Assembly (NCBI GenBank): GCA_020633235.1 | Contig: JACKEA010000004.1 | Span: forward strand, 372,001-436,000 | Reading direction: 5' to 3' | Source of the DNA: Polyangiaceae bacterium | GTDB taxonomy: Bacteria; Myxococcota_A; Polyangia; Polyangiales; Polyangiaceae | DNA: 64,000 bases | In this document: in pieces, positions 1 through 8,420 of the stretch | Layout: each line of letters starts with the position of its first letter | How positions within the stretch are numbered: position 1 is the stretch's first letter | The notes under the pieces: generated by a model | Databases searched by the model: none | What the model saw: only the letters and a program-made list of their open reading frames with translations | Told to the model about the DNA's origin: nothing | Program-made: the position numbers and the translations under genes

Positions 1-290
1 TCCAGCGTGAAGACCACGCGGCCCTGCGCCCGCGAGAAGCCCGCCGAGAGCGCCGCGCTCTTTCCGAAGTTTCCCTGTAGCTCCACGAGCCGCACCTCGG
101 GGTGCTTTTCCACCAGCTCTTCCACTACGGCGACGGACTCGTCCCGGCTGCCGTCGTCCACGAACACGAGCTCCCAGGTCTCACCCTCGGCAAGCAGCGG
201 CGCGACCGCCTTCGCGATGCGATCGAAGAGCTCGGCGAGGGTCTGCTCCTCGTCCAAGAAGGGGATGACGAAAGAAAGCTTCGGGCGCAT
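1..290 (-). CDS. Family 2 glycosyltransferase, N-terminal part (cut by window edge)
   Basis: The reverse strand reads from an ATG at 290 off the left edge, giving about 96 N-terminal residues. The protein opens with SFVIPFLDEE, carries FVDDGSRDES (the nucleotide-sugar-binding region of GT-A fold family 2 enzymes) and NFGKSAALSAGF, which is typical of dolichol- or undecaprenyl-phosphate sugar transferases. It probably transfers a sugar to a lipid carrier at the inner face of the membrane. The C-terminal part, where membrane helices would be found, is outside the window. It is divergent from the response regulator gene at 422. Confidence 0.85.
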   Translation of the reverse strand, partial: MRPKLSFVIPFLDEEQTLAELFDRIAKAVAPLLAEGETWELVFVDDGSRDESVAVVEELVEKHPEVRLVELQGNFGKSAALSAGFSRAQGRVVFTL

Positions 291-328
291 GGGAGAGCCG
301 CGGGCGGGAATCTAACCCCGAAGCTCGA

Positions 329-357
329 GTTTTCCCACCCCGGCTGTCCGGGAAAAC
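329..357. promoter_or_regulatory. Inverted repeat GTTTTCCC-N13-GGGAAAAC between divergent genes
   Basis: A perfect 8-bp inverted repeat with a 13-bp spacer lies in the 131-bp gap between the divergent glycosyltransferase and response-regulator genes. It is richer in A/T than its surroundings and sits where an operator or a 5'-leader hairpin would act. The binding factor is unknown. Confidence 0.4.
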
Positions 358-421
358 CTGACACCGTCGTGGGGGTGTCCCGCTCCCGCGCTGAGCGCCG
401 AGAGGATAGCTTGCTCGGGCC

Positions 422-1183
422 ATGACCAAATCGGTCCTCGTCGTCGACGACAACGCCCATCTGGCGAAGAACGTCGGTGAGATATTGGCGGAGGACGGCC
501 ACCACGTGGTCGTGGAAACCAGCCCGCTCGAGGCCTGGGAGCGGGCGTCGAGCCTGGCTCTCGGTGTGGCGCTGCTCGACGTGCGCATGCCGGACCTGAG
601 CGGCGTGGAGCTGTTCCTGCGTTTGAAGTCGATCCATCCCGAAGCGCGCTACGTGCTGATGACGGGCTACGCTCGGGCGGAAGAGGTTCAGCCTGCCCTG
701 GAGCGGGGCGCGGAGCTGGTGGTCAAGCCGCTCCCGCCCGATGCCTTGCGTGCGTTGGTGCGGCGCGCGATGGCGGCGTGCGAGAGCAAGCCTCCGGTCA
801 CCTTCGTGGCGGTGGAAGACGGCGCGGGGCTGGCCGACGTGGAGGACGCGACGGAAGAGGTCATCGTCGAGCTTCAAGAAGGCGAGCCCGAGGAAGAGTT
901 CTTGGCTCGGGTCGTGCACCGGCTCCACCGCGTGACCCGAGATGGAGCGCAGGTTCGCCGAGCAGTGTTTCTGGTCGGCGAGGAAGACGACGTGGACGTG
1001 CGACCGCTCCTCGCCCGAGCGCTCTTCACCCATCTGGCACAAGGAGAGGGCGGAGAGCTCGAGTTGGTGGCGCACCTGGGCTCCGGTGCTCCGCTACGCC
1101 ATTCCCTGTTGGCGCTCGCGGGGACGCTCGCGAGCGAAGGCAATCCGCACGTGAGCGTGCGGGTCAAGATTGCGTCGAGCTGA
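422..1183 (+). CDS. Response regulator receiver protein with unassigned C-terminal domain
   Basis: Residues 1-120 form a CheY-like receiver domain: VLVVDDNAHL with the acidic pocket, the phospho-acceptor Asp in ALLDVRMPDLSG, the conserved Thr in LMTGYA and the Lys in VVKPLPPDAL. The remaining 130 residues contain a Glu-rich stretch and then a domain I do not recognise. It is not a standard DNA-binding output. The 3' end overlaps the end of the convergent regulator gene by 20 bp. The cognate kinase is not evident. The NarX-like kinase at 1796-2836 has its own partner. Confidence 0.85.
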   Translation: MTKSVLVVDDNAHLAKNVGEILAEDGHHVVVETSPLEAWERASSLALGVALLDVRMPDLSGVELFLRLKSIHPEARYVLMTGYARAEEVQPALERGAELVVKPLPPDALRALVRRAMAACESKPPVTFVAVEDGAGLADVEDATEEVIVELQEGEPEEEFLARVVHRLHRVTRDGAQVRRAVFLVGEEDDVDVRPLLARALFTHLAQGEGGELELVAHLGSGAPLRHSLLALAGTLASEGNPHVSVRVKIASS

Positions 1184-1799
1184 GCTCACGCCGAGCGGGG
1201 TCGAGGAGCCCTTCACGCTCGGCATAGGCGAAGATCTCCGCCCGCCCGGACACGCCCAGCTTGTCCTGCAGTCGCGCGCGGTAGGTCTCCACCGTCTTGG
1301 GCTTCACGCCCAGCCGTTCGGCGATGGCCCGGTTGGTATGCCCCCGTGCGACCAGGATCAGGACCTCGCGCTCACGCCCGGAAAGCTGCGGTTCTTCCTT
1401 CACGGCACGCGCGCTGACCCGCACGAAGGACTTGCCGCGAGCCACCTGCCGAATGCCTTCGATCAAGTCCGAGCCGACGCCCGCCTTGATCAGATAGCCC
1501 TTGGCGCCCGCCGCCACCACCGCGCGCAGGTGTGCCGGGTCGTCGTGCATGGTGAGCACGATGCACTTTACCGACGGCAGCTCCCGACTCAGGCGCTCCA
1601 ACACTGCGAGGCCGCCGCCCGGCATGGACAGGTCCAACACGAGCACGTCCGGACGTTCCGCCAGGCAGCCGTCGATGGCGGCTGTGGCCGTCGCGGCCTC
1701 TCCCGCCACCACCATGTCGTCTTGCGTGTTCACGAGGGCCGCGACTCCTTCGCGAAGGATCGCGTGATCGTCCGCCAAGAACACCTTGAGCACGCTCAC
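1164..1799 (-). CDS. NarL/FixJ-type DNA-binding response regulator
   Basis: The N-terminal receiver domain contains VFLADDHAIL, the phospho-acceptor in VLVLDLSMPGGG and the Lys in GYLIKAG. The C-terminal LuxR/GerE helix-turn-helix contains LSGREREVLILVARG, NRAIAERLGVKPKTVETY and KLGVSGRAE. The frame also holds an ATG at 1817, but I prefer the GTG at 1799. It overlaps the stop codon of the upstream histidine kinase (GTGA), which points to translational coupling and a matched sensor-regulator pair. Confidence 0.9.
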   Translation of the reverse strand: MSVLKVFLADDHAILREGVAALVNTQDDMVVAGEAATATAAIDGCLAERPDVLVLDLSMPGGGLAVLERLSRELPSVKCIVLTMHDDPAHLRAVVAAGAKGYLIKAGVGSDLIEGIRQVARGKSFVRVSARAVKEEPQLSGREREVLILVARGHTNRAIAERLGVKPKTVETYRARLQDKLGVSGRAEIFAYAEREGLLDPARRELSSTQS

Positions 1800-2836
1800 G
1801 GCTTCACCTCCGGACAAGGAATGCTCGCCGTGACGAGGGTGCCGTCCCCCGGGCGGCTCGTGACGGCGAAGCTCCCGTGCAGCTCTTCGATCCGTTCCCG
1901 CATGCCGCGAAGCCCGAGACCTCGCCCTTGGGTCTGATGCGGAGAGAACCCGCGGCCGTCGTCGTCCACCTCGATCTTCAACCGCTCGTCCTCACGCTTC
2001 ACCGAGAGCTGCACGCGCCCCGGTGTCGCGTGGCGAAGCGCGTTCGCGAGAGCCTCCTGCACGACTCGGTAGACTACCAGAGCGACGTCCCCTGGGAGGC
2101 CGTCGAGATCGTCCAGCTCGATGGAAACAGGTACGCCGAGAGCGACCGAGTTCTCCTCGGCGAGCAGCTCCAGGGCGGGGCCCAGGCCGAGGTCGTCCAA
2201 TGCCGCCGGATACAGGCCGCGGGCGACCCTCCGCACCTCCTCCCCCAGGCGACGAACGATGTCGCTCAAGGCCTCCACCTGGTTCTGGACGTCGGACGCC
2301 TTCTTGCTCTGTCCCAGCCGCGTCAATCCCAGGTCCAGAGCCGCGAGGGACTGGCCGACTTCGTCGTGCAGCTCTCGCGCCAGATGGCGCCGCTCGTGAT
2401 CTTGCGCGCGCATGAGCGCGTGGACGAACTCTCGCCGCAGCTCCCGCTCGCGCGTGTGAGTGGGCTCGCCTCCCGCTTCGTCGATGAGCAGCACGCCCTG
2501 ACCGGGTGCCACCGGAACCAGATGCAAGCGCACGGGCAGTAGCTCGTCGTTTGCCGCGCGCACGCGGAGGTGGATCTCGAGGCTCTTCTTGGCGTCGAAG
2601 GCGCGACGCCGCAGATGATGAAAGCCGACGGTGTCTTCCTCGGCGATCCAGGCCGACAGCTTGTGTCCGACGAGATCTTCCACACCGAGCATCTGCCCGA
2701 GGTGTTCGTTCGCGATCTGTATGGTGCCAGTCGCGTCCAGAATGGCGACCCCGATGGGCGCACGCTCGAACAGCTCGGCGAAGGTCTTGAGAGCCGTCAC
2801 GACCAAGTGGGGTGCAACGGACATGCCGGCAAACAC
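1796..2836 (-). CDS. PAS-domain sensor histidine kinase, NarX/HisKA_3 type
   Basis: The protein has 346 residues. A PAS domain (about 15-120) includes FERAPIGVAILDATG and IQIANEHLGQML. It is followed by a HisKA_3 dimerisation region with the phospho-acceptor His in RRHLARELHDEVGQSL, and an HATPase_c domain with VVQEALANALRHA, DDDGRGF and GLGLRGMRERIEELHG. There are no obvious membrane helices, so it is probably a cytoplasmic sensor. It phosphorylates the coupled NarL-type regulator downstream (start and stop codons overlap). The signal is unknown. It is divergent from aguB. Confidence 0.92.
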   Translation of the reverse strand: MFAGMSVAPHLVVTALKTFAELFERAPIGVAILDATGTIQIANEHLGQMLGVEDLVGHKLSAWIAEEDTVGFHHLRRRAFDAKKSLEIHLRVRAANDELLPVRLHLVPVAPGQGVLLIDEAGGEPTHTRERELRREFVHALMRAQDHERRHLARELHDEVGQSLAALDLGLTRLGQSKKASDVQNQVEALSDIVRRLGEEVRRVARGLYPAALDDLGLGPALELLAEENSVALGVPVSIELDDLDGLPGDVALVVYRVVQEALANALRHATPGRVQLSVKREDERLKIEVDDDGRGFSPHQTQGRGLGLRGMRERIEELHGSFAVTSRPGDGTLVTASIPCPEVKP

Positions 2837-2921
2837 GCCGGGTTTTTGCGCGAGAGCATCGCATCCGCTGCCGATACGGACCGTGGCGGCGCAGGTTCTG
2901 CCGGGCTATGGTCCGCCCCCC

Positions 2922-3806
2922 ATGGCGAAGCGAACGGTGAAGCTCGGTCTCGTGCAGATGAGCACGAGCGACGACAAGAACCACAACGTGAAGAAGGCGA
3001 TCGAAGGCGTGCGAGAGGCGGCGGGGCGCGGCGCGCAGATCGTGTGCCTGCAGGAGCTGTTTGCGTCGCCTTACTTCTGCCAGGTGGAAGACGCCGATCT
3101 GTTCGACCTTGCGGAGCCCATCCCGGGTCCCACCACGGAGACAGTGGCCGCCGTCGCGAAGGAGAAGGGCGTCACCGTGGTGACCAGCGTGTTCGAGAAA
3201 CGCGCGCCGGGCCTGTATCACAACACCGCCGTGATCTACGGCGAGAAGGGCGAGCAGCTCGGGATGTATCGCAAGATGCACATCCCGGACGACCCCCTCT
3301 ACTACGAGAAGTTCTACTTCACGCCCGGGGATCTGGGGTTCGTCACCGTGGACACGTCCAGGGCGCGGGTGGGCCCACTGGTGTGCTGGGATCAGTGGTA
3401 TCCGGAGGCCGCGCGGCTCACGGCGCTCCGAGGCGCAGAGATCCTGTTCTATCCCACCGCCATCGGCTGGCACCCGGGAGAGAAGGCGGAATTCGGCGAG
3501 CAGCAGCGCGCCGCGTGGCACACGATCCAGAAGAGCCACGCCATCGCCAACGGCGTGTTCGTGTGTGCGGTCAACCGCGTCGGCCACGAAGGGCCGAAGG
3601 ACGGCGGCATCGAGTTCTGGGGCGGCTCCTTCGTGTGCGATCCCTTCGGGGTGGTGTTGGCGGAAGCCGGCATGGGAGAAGAGGTGCTGGTGGTCGAATG
3701 TGATCTGTCCCGCCAGGAAGAGGTGCGTCGCGGCTGGCCGTTCTTGCGCGATCGTCGCATCGACGCCTACGGTGGAATCGTCAAGCGACTCATCGAGGGT
3801 GAATGA
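2922..3806 (+). CDS. aguB: N-carbamoylputrescine amidase
   Basis: This nitrilase-superfamily amidohydrolase of 294 residues converts N-carbamoylputrescine to putrescine, CO2 and ammonia. The catalytic triad is visible: Glu in CLQELFASPYF, Lys in YRKMHIPDDPLYYEK and Cys in VCWDQWYPEAARL. The motifs FYFTPGD and IGWHPGEK are typical of AguB. The frame is open well upstream, but homology begins at the ATG at 2922, so I chose that start. Its stop overlaps the start of aguA (ATGA), so the two enzymes of agmatine-to-putrescine conversion are coupled. Confidence 0.93.
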   Translation: MAKRTVKLGLVQMSTSDDKNHNVKKAIEGVREAAGRGAQIVCLQELFASPYFCQVEDADLFDLAEPIPGPTTETVAAVAKEKGVTVVTSVFEKRAPGLYHNTAVIYGEKGEQLGMYRKMHIPDDPLYYEKFYFTPGDLGFVTVDTSRARVGPLVCWDQWYPEAARLTALRGAEILFYPTAIGWHPGEKAEFGEQQRAAWHTIQKSHAIANGVFVCAVNRVGHEGPKDGGIEFWGGSFVCDPFGVVLAEAGMGEEVLVVECDLSRQEEVRRGWPFLRDRRIDAYGGIVKRLIEGE

Positions 3807-4876
3807 AGACTCCGAGCGAGCTCGGCTTTCGCATGCCGGCGGAGTGGGAGCCGCACTCCGCCACCTGGATCGCCTGGCCCCACAACCGCACGGACTGGCC
3901 CGGTAAGGGCTTGATGGTGGAGTGGGTGTTCGTCGAGATCGCGCGGCACGTGTCCCGTACGGAGCGCGTGCGGATTCTGGTGGGCACGCAGAAGCAGGAG
4001 CAGCGCGCGGAGCGCATGTTGGCGCGCTCCGGCGTGGACCTCACCCGGGTGGACTTCGTGCGCCGCAGCACCAACCGCTCCTGGACGCGGGACTATCTGC
4101 CGTCGTTCGTCACCCGCCGGGCGCGTTCTCGGCGTGAGGTGGCGGCGGTCAAGTGGCGATTCAACGGCTGGGCGCGCTACGACGACTTCGCCCAGGACGA
4201 GAAGACCGGCGCCGCCGTGGCCAAGTGGCTCGGGGCGCGGACGTTCCGCCCCACGCTGGGCAAGCGGCGCGTGGTGCTCGAGGGTGGCGCGATCGACGTG
4301 GACGGCCAAGGCACGCTCTTGGCCACGGAGCAGTGCCTGCTGTCCGGGCCCTTCGCGCGCAATCGCGAGCTGGGCAGGGCCGGCACCGAGAAGACACTGT
4401 CGGAGCACCTCGGAACCACCCGGGTCGTCTGGCTCGGCGACGGCATCGCCGGGGACGACACCTCGGGGCACGTCGATGACTTCGTGCGCTTCGTCGCTCC
4501 GGGTCGCGTCGTCGTGTGTTCGGAGAAGAACCGTCGAGACGAGAACTACGCGCCGCTCGCCGCCGCCAAGGAACGATTGACGGGTGCTCGAGATGCTCGC
4601 AACAGAAAGCTGGAGGTGATCGAGCTGCCCATGCCGGAGCCCGTCGCCTTTGCCGGGCAGCGCTTGCCGGCGAGCTACGCGAACTTCTACTTCTCTAACG
4701 GCACGTTGTTGGTGCCCACTTTCGGTGATCCTGCAGATCGGGTGGCGCTCGGCATTCTGTCGGAGCTGTTCCCCAAGCGTCGAGTGGTGGGCGTGTACTG
4801 TCGGGATCTGGTGCTCGGCCTCGGGACGCTGCACTGCAGCACCCAGCAGGAGCCCGCCGGCGTCGTGCTGCGCTGA
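3803..4876 (+). CDS. aguA: Agmatine deiminase
   Basis: This 357-residue member of the peptidylarginine deiminase-like (PPAD) family hydrolyses agmatine to N-carbamoylputrescine, the substrate of AguB encoded just upstream. Visible motifs are MPAEWEPHSATWIAWPHN at the N-terminus, SWTRDYLP, VVLEGGAIDVDGQGTLL, the His in SGHVDDFVRF and the catalytic Cys near the C-terminus in LGTLHCSTQQEP. The start overlaps the aguB stop by 4 bp. A complete two-step pathway from agmatine to putrescine is therefore present, although no arginine decarboxylase lies in the window. Confidence 0.94.
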   Translation: MKTPSELGFRMPAEWEPHSATWIAWPHNRTDWPGKGLMVEWVFVEIARHVSRTERVRILVGTQKQEQRAERMLARSGVDLTRVDFVRRSTNRSWTRDYLPSFVTRRARSRREVAAVKWRFNGWARYDDFAQDEKTGAAVAKWLGARTFRPTLGKRRVVLEGGAIDVDGQGTLLATEQCLLSGPFARNRELGRAGTEKTLSEHLGTTRVVWLGDGIAGDDTSGHVDDFVRFVAPGRVVVCSEKNRRDENYAPLAAAKERLTGARDARNRKLEVIELPMPEPVAFAGQRLPASYANFYFSNGTLLVPTFGDPADRVALGILSELFPKRRVVGVYCRDLVLGLGTLHCSTQQEPAGVVLR

Positions 4877-4879
4877 GCC

Positions 4880-5965
4880 ATGGACGCTTCCGTCGTCGGT
4901 ATTTACGTCGAGCGCCTGGGGCTCAAACCCGCGCAGCTCGGCGCGCTGATGGCGGATCCGGACGTGGATCGTCCGTACCGCGTGGCGACGGTGGAGCGTG
5001 GCGCTTGCGGGCTCGTCGGCTTTGCGGACGACGGCGCGCTCTTGGAGCTGAGTGCGCCACCAGGGGACGAGCCATTGGCGGTGGGGGACTTCGTGGTGCT
5101 GGGCGCCGGCGGGCGCGTGGCGCGGGTCCTCGAACGGGTGAGCGTCCTCGAGCGCGGCTCGGCGCACCGCGAAGGTGAAGCGCAGCTGATCGCCGCCAAC
5201 CTGGACACGGTGTTCATCGTGGCGGCCTTCGCGGAGACGGAGAAGCTCGAGCGGCGCACCCTGAGGGCGCGTCGCCTCGATCGCTTCATCTCCGCCGTGA
5301 AGGCGGGGGGCGCGACGCCCGTGGTGGTGCTGAACAAGGTGGACGTCAGTCTGCGCGGGCCGGAGAAAGTGATGGAGCTGTGTCGCGAGCTGTCCGCGCG
5401 TCTGGGCGGAGTGGAGGTCACCTCCGTGAGCGCCCAGCGGGGCGACGGCCTGGCGGGGCTCGAGGGCTGGCTCGCAGCGGGGCAGACCGTCGCCTTCGTG
5501 GGCGCCTCCGGCGTGGGCAAGTCGAGCCTCATCAATGCGCTCAGCGGAGAAGCGACGCAGACGGTGACCAGCGTACGCGGCAAGGACGACAAGGGGCGGC
5601 ACACCACGACGCGCAGGCAGTTGGTGCGGCTTTCTTCCGGTGCGCTGTTGGTGGACACACCCGGCGTGCGTGAGTTCGCCGTCCTGGGCGCGGACGGCGT
5701 GGCGGGCTTCGAGGACATCGACGAGCTCGCGGAGGAATGCCGCTTCTCGGATTGCGCCCACGAGAGCGAGCCCGGCTGCGCCGTGCGCGCCGCCGTGGAG
5801 CGCGGCGAGCTGCCGGAGGATCGCCTTGCGAGCTACCACGCCATCAGCCGAGACGCCGCCCGGCTCGGCGCCAAGCACGACGCGATGGCGCGTCACGACG
5901 CCAAGGTACAGGGGCGTCGCTTTGGCCGCATGGTGCGCGAGGTGAAAGCACTGAAGAAGCGATGA
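4880..5965 (+). CDS. rsgA: Ribosome small-subunit-dependent GTPase A
   Basis: This is a circularly permuted GTPase involved in late 30S maturation. The order is an N-terminal OB-like domain, then G4 (VVVLNKVDV), G1/P-loop (GASGVGKSSLINAL), the switch segment GKDDKGRHTTTRRQLV, G3 (DTPGVREF) and a C-terminal zinc knuckle with Cys-Cys-His-Cys (CRFSDCAHESEPGCAV). At 361 residues it is of normal length. It starts 3 bp after aguA and reads in the same direction, so it is probably co-transcribed with the putrescine genes, although the functions are unrelated. Confidence 0.95.
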   Translation: MDASVVGIYVERLGLKPAQLGALMADPDVDRPYRVATVERGACGLVGFADDGALLELSAPPGDEPLAVGDFVVLGAGGRVARVLERVSVLERGSAHREGEAQLIAANLDTVFIVAAFAETEKLERRTLRARRLDRFISAVKAGGATPVVVLNKVDVSLRGPEKVMELCRELSARLGGVEVTSVSAQRGDGLAGLEGWLAAGQTVAFVGASGVGKSSLINALSGEATQTVTSVRGKDDKGRHTTTRRQLVRLSSGALLVDTPGVREFAVLGADGVAGFEDIDELAEECRFSDCAHESEPGCAVRAAVERGELPEDRLASYHAISRDAARLGAKHDAMARHDAKVQGRRFGRMVREVKALKKR

Positions 5966-5993
5966 GCCCGCCGTTCGTCGAGCTGGGAGAGGT

Positions 5994-6401
5994 TCAGCTC
6001 GGAGCTTCCGGCCGCCCCGCGCGCTGTGGCAGCCCATCGGCGATGTCGTAGTAGTCGCCCTTGTCGGCGACGAAGATATGGATCGCGAGCTTCGTTTGCG
6101 TCGGCGTGTCGAAGGCGCCCATGGAGACCGCGATCCAGTCGTGCCTCTCGTGATCGACGGGGTCGAAGAAGAGCGACGATCCGCACGTGGCGCAGAACCC
6201 GCGGCGAACCTTCTCCGAAGACGCAAACCACGTGAGATGCTCCTCTCCGTGGATCGTCAACGCCGCGCGCTTCACGTCCGTGCCCGCGTAGTAGTGCCCG
6301 GAGTGCTTGCGGCATTTGGAGCAGTGGCACGCGTCCGGCCGCGCCCCGAATCGCTTGCTTGGCGGGCGCCTTCGGCGAGTGGTTCCGCGCCGCCCCGACA
6401 A
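5994..6401 (-). pseudogene. GFA-family (DUF636) zinc protein, 5'-truncated
   Basis: From about codon 22 onward the frame matches the GFA/Mss4-like family: CHCSKCRKHSGHYY, ARRGFC-like RRGFCATCGSSLFFDP, and a typical C-terminus. The family's first 20-25 residues, which hold the first Cys-x-Cys zinc ligand pair, are missing. The sequence there reads instead into a copy of the dispersed palindromic repeat (6379-6402), and only a TTG codon is available as a start. I read this as a gene that lost its 5' end at the repeat. A functional short protein cannot be excluded. Confidence 0.6.
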
Positions 6402-6402
6402 T
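6379..6402 (-). repeat. REP-like palindromic element, copy A
   Basis: It reads ATTGTCGGGGCGG then GCGGAACCAC on the minus strand. Over 22 nt it is identical to the copy inside the radical SAM gene (35183-35206). It lies exactly at the broken 5' end of the GFA gene. Confidence 0.75.
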
Positions 6403-6507
6403 CAATCTGAACGAGCTGTCACCCTGCCGAGGAGGACGCTCGGCTGAGCCTGGCCCAGAGCGCCGCGGGGCTCGGGACCGGCAAACGGTCTCAAGAACCG
6501 CTGCGAG

Positions 6508-7140
6508 ATGCCGTTCCAACGATTGGTGCAATCTCTCGCGCACCATAGCGCCTGGGCGGAGCCCGATTGGGAGCGGCCCCTCGATGTGGACGCCCATCTG
6601 GCGCTCGTCGAGTGGCGCGCTCGGGTGCGCGGGGCGTTTCTGGGTTCGGCGGTCCAAGCCGCCCGCAAGGGCGCCGGTTGGAGTGGTCCGGACTATCTCC
6701 CGTTTCGATCCTACCCGGCCCGCGAGGCCGCCCAAACTCTGGCGCAGTGCGCCAAGGCCGCCCATGTGGAGCTTCCACTGCGGGAGGGGCTCCGACGTCT
6801 GGGCCAGGGCGCCTATGAGACCTTGGTGAGCTCCATGTCGGGCCGCGTGCTGGTCGCGTTGGTGGCGGGCAGTTGGCTGGCGTTGCTTCGTGCAGTGCCC
6901 AAGGCCTACCAGATCGCGGGCACCGCACGCGCCGAGTTGCTCGTGCTCGAAGGCGACGACCACGCCGGGGAAGCCGTGATCGAGCTTCAACGCTTGTGGA
7001 CCTTCGCCGACTCCTATCACGTGGGCGTGTTCGAGGGCGCGTTGAAGGCATGGAAGCGCGAGGCTCGCATCCGACTCGTCCAGCACACGCCTTCGGACGT
7101 GGATCTGCGCATCGAGTGGCGCGAAGCCTCATTGGCGTGA
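6508..7140 (+). CDS. DUF2378 (TIGR02265) family protein
   Basis: This protein of 210 residues belongs to a paralogous family described from Myxococcus xanthus and largely confined to myxobacteria. Supporting segments are FRSYPAREAAQTLAQ, ELPLREGLRRLGQGAYETL, KAYQIAGTARAELL and FADSYHVGVFEGALKAW. No function is established. Members probably act as small signalling or regulatory proteins. The ATG at 6508 follows a purine-rich GCTGCGAG. Its presence is one of the better taxonomic clues in the window. Confidence 0.8.
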   Translation: MPFQRLVQSLAHHSAWAEPDWERPLDVDAHLALVEWRARVRGAFLGSAVQAARKGAGWSGPDYLPFRSYPAREAAQTLAQCAKAAHVELPLREGLRRLGQGAYETLVSSMSGRVLVALVAGSWLALLRAVPKAYQIAGTARAELLVLEGDDHAGEAVIELQRLWTFADSYHVGVFEGALKAWKREARIRLVQHTPSDVDLRIEWREASLA

Positions 7141-7164
7141 CGGAAGCGTGGTACGACGCCACGC

Positions 7165-8301
7165 ATGGGAATCGAGATCCAGAGCCACCAGCCCGGGAAG
7201 GACACCAAGGACTTCATTCGCGCCGGGCGCATCGTGTTCCAGGACGACCCGACGTGGGTGCCGCCCCTGCACATGATGATTGGCGAGCGCCTGGATCCGG
7301 CGAAGGAGCCGTTTCACCAGCACGCCAAGGTGGCGCTGTTCACCGCCTGGCGGGATGGACAGCTCGTCGGTCGCACCTCCGCCACGGTGGACCAGGCGTG
7401 GCTCGATACCCACCACGACGAGACCGGGCACTTCGGTTTCTTCGACACCATCGACGACGCCGAGGTAGCGCGAGCTCTGGTGGACAGCGCGGCGGAGTGG
7501 CTCGCCAAGCAAGGCATGAAGCGCATGAACGGGCCGATGTCGCTGTCGGCAAATCAGGACATCGGCGTGTTGGTGGACGGCTTCGAGCATCCACCGGTGA
7601 TCGACATGGGCCACTCCCGCCGCTACCAGGGCGCCCTCGCGGAAGCCGCCGGCCTGGTGAAGGAGAAGGACCTCTACTGCTGGCGCTACGACACCAAGGA
7701 CGGCTTCAACAAGCGCACCCAGAAGGCCTGGGAGCAGATCCAGGGCATGCCGGAGGTGAGCCTCCGCTCCGTGGATCTGAAGAACCTTCGGCGCGAGCTC
7801 GACACCATCATGGAGATTTACAACGAGACCTGGGCCGGCAAGTGGGGCTACGTGCCCATCTCCAGCGCGGAGCTCGACAAGATGGCGTCGGATCTGTCCC
7901 TGGTCATCGATCGCGACATGGCGTTCATCGCCGAGGTGAACGGCGAGGCTGCCGGCATGTGCATCGCCGTGCCGAATCTGAACGAGGCCATCCAAGATCT
8001 CGGCGGCAAGCTGTTCCCCTTTGGCTGGGCCAAGCTCTTGTACCGCGTGAAGGTGAAGCACCCGGCGTCCGCGCGGCTCATCCTTCTGGGCGTGCGCGAG
8101 GACATCCGCAAGAACGTCAAGCGCTACGGCTACCTGTCGGCCGCCATGTACGTGGAGGTCGCGCGTCGTGGCAAAGCCAAGGGCTACGAGTGGGCCGAGC
8201 TGTCCTGGACCCGAGAGGACGACGCGCCCATCAACCTCGGCATCAAGTCCATGGGCGCCCGCATCTACAAGACCTATCGCGTCTACGAAAAGCCCCTGTG
8301 A
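7165..8301 (+). CDS. GNAT-like N-acyltransferase family protein
   Basis: This 378-residue protein belongs to a widespread, mostly uncharacterised family with the fold of acyl-CoA N-acyltransferases. The N-terminal half has DDPTWVPPLH, GQLVGRTSATVD, GHFGFFDTIDD and KRMNGPMSLSANQDIGVLVD. The C-terminal half has IYNETWAGKWGYVPIS and AFIAEVNGEAAGMCIAVPN, with a terminal WAELSWTREDDAPINLGIKS. The substrate is unknown. It stands alone between the DUF2378 gene and a lipoprotein gene. Confidence is good for the fold and low for the activity. Confidence 0.65.
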   Translation: MGIEIQSHQPGKDTKDFIRAGRIVFQDDPTWVPPLHMMIGERLDPAKEPFHQHAKVALFTAWRDGQLVGRTSATVDQAWLDTHHDETGHFGFFDTIDDAEVARALVDSAAEWLAKQGMKRMNGPMSLSANQDIGVLVDGFEHPPVIDMGHSRRYQGALAEAAGLVKEKDLYCWRYDTKDGFNKRTQKAWEQIQGMPEVSLRSVDLKNLRRELDTIMEIYNETWAGKWGYVPISSAELDKMASDLSLVIDRDMAFIAEVNGEAAGMCIAVPNLNEAIQDLGGKLFPFGWAKLLYRVKVKHPASARLILLGVREDIRKNVKRYGYLSAAMYVEVARRGKAKGYEWAELSWTREDDAPINLGIKSMGARIYKTYRVYEKPL

Positions 8302-8311
8302 GCCTCAGCTG

Positions 8312-8339
8312 GATGTCGGCTCGCCGCGGAACCACGCGT
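8312..8339 (+). repeat. REP-like palindromic element, copy B
   Basis: It carries the 5' box GATGTCGG followed by CGCCGCGGAACCACGCG, with the stem arms CGCG and CGCG around a 6-nt loop. It starts 11 nt after the stop codon of the GNAT-like gene and reads in the same direction. Confidence 0.75.
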
Positions 8340-8420
8340 TCGCGAAGGCGTGCCGCGTGTAGGAAAGACCGCCGTGGTACATGGGAGCAGCGCTGCATCT
8401 GGCGTGGTAGCGTCGCAGCC

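Noticed and set aside
3767..6226. 819-residue open frame on the minus strand
   Set aside because: It lies antisense to aguA and rsgA, is rich in Arg/His/Ala and has no family motifs; a shadow of the true genes.
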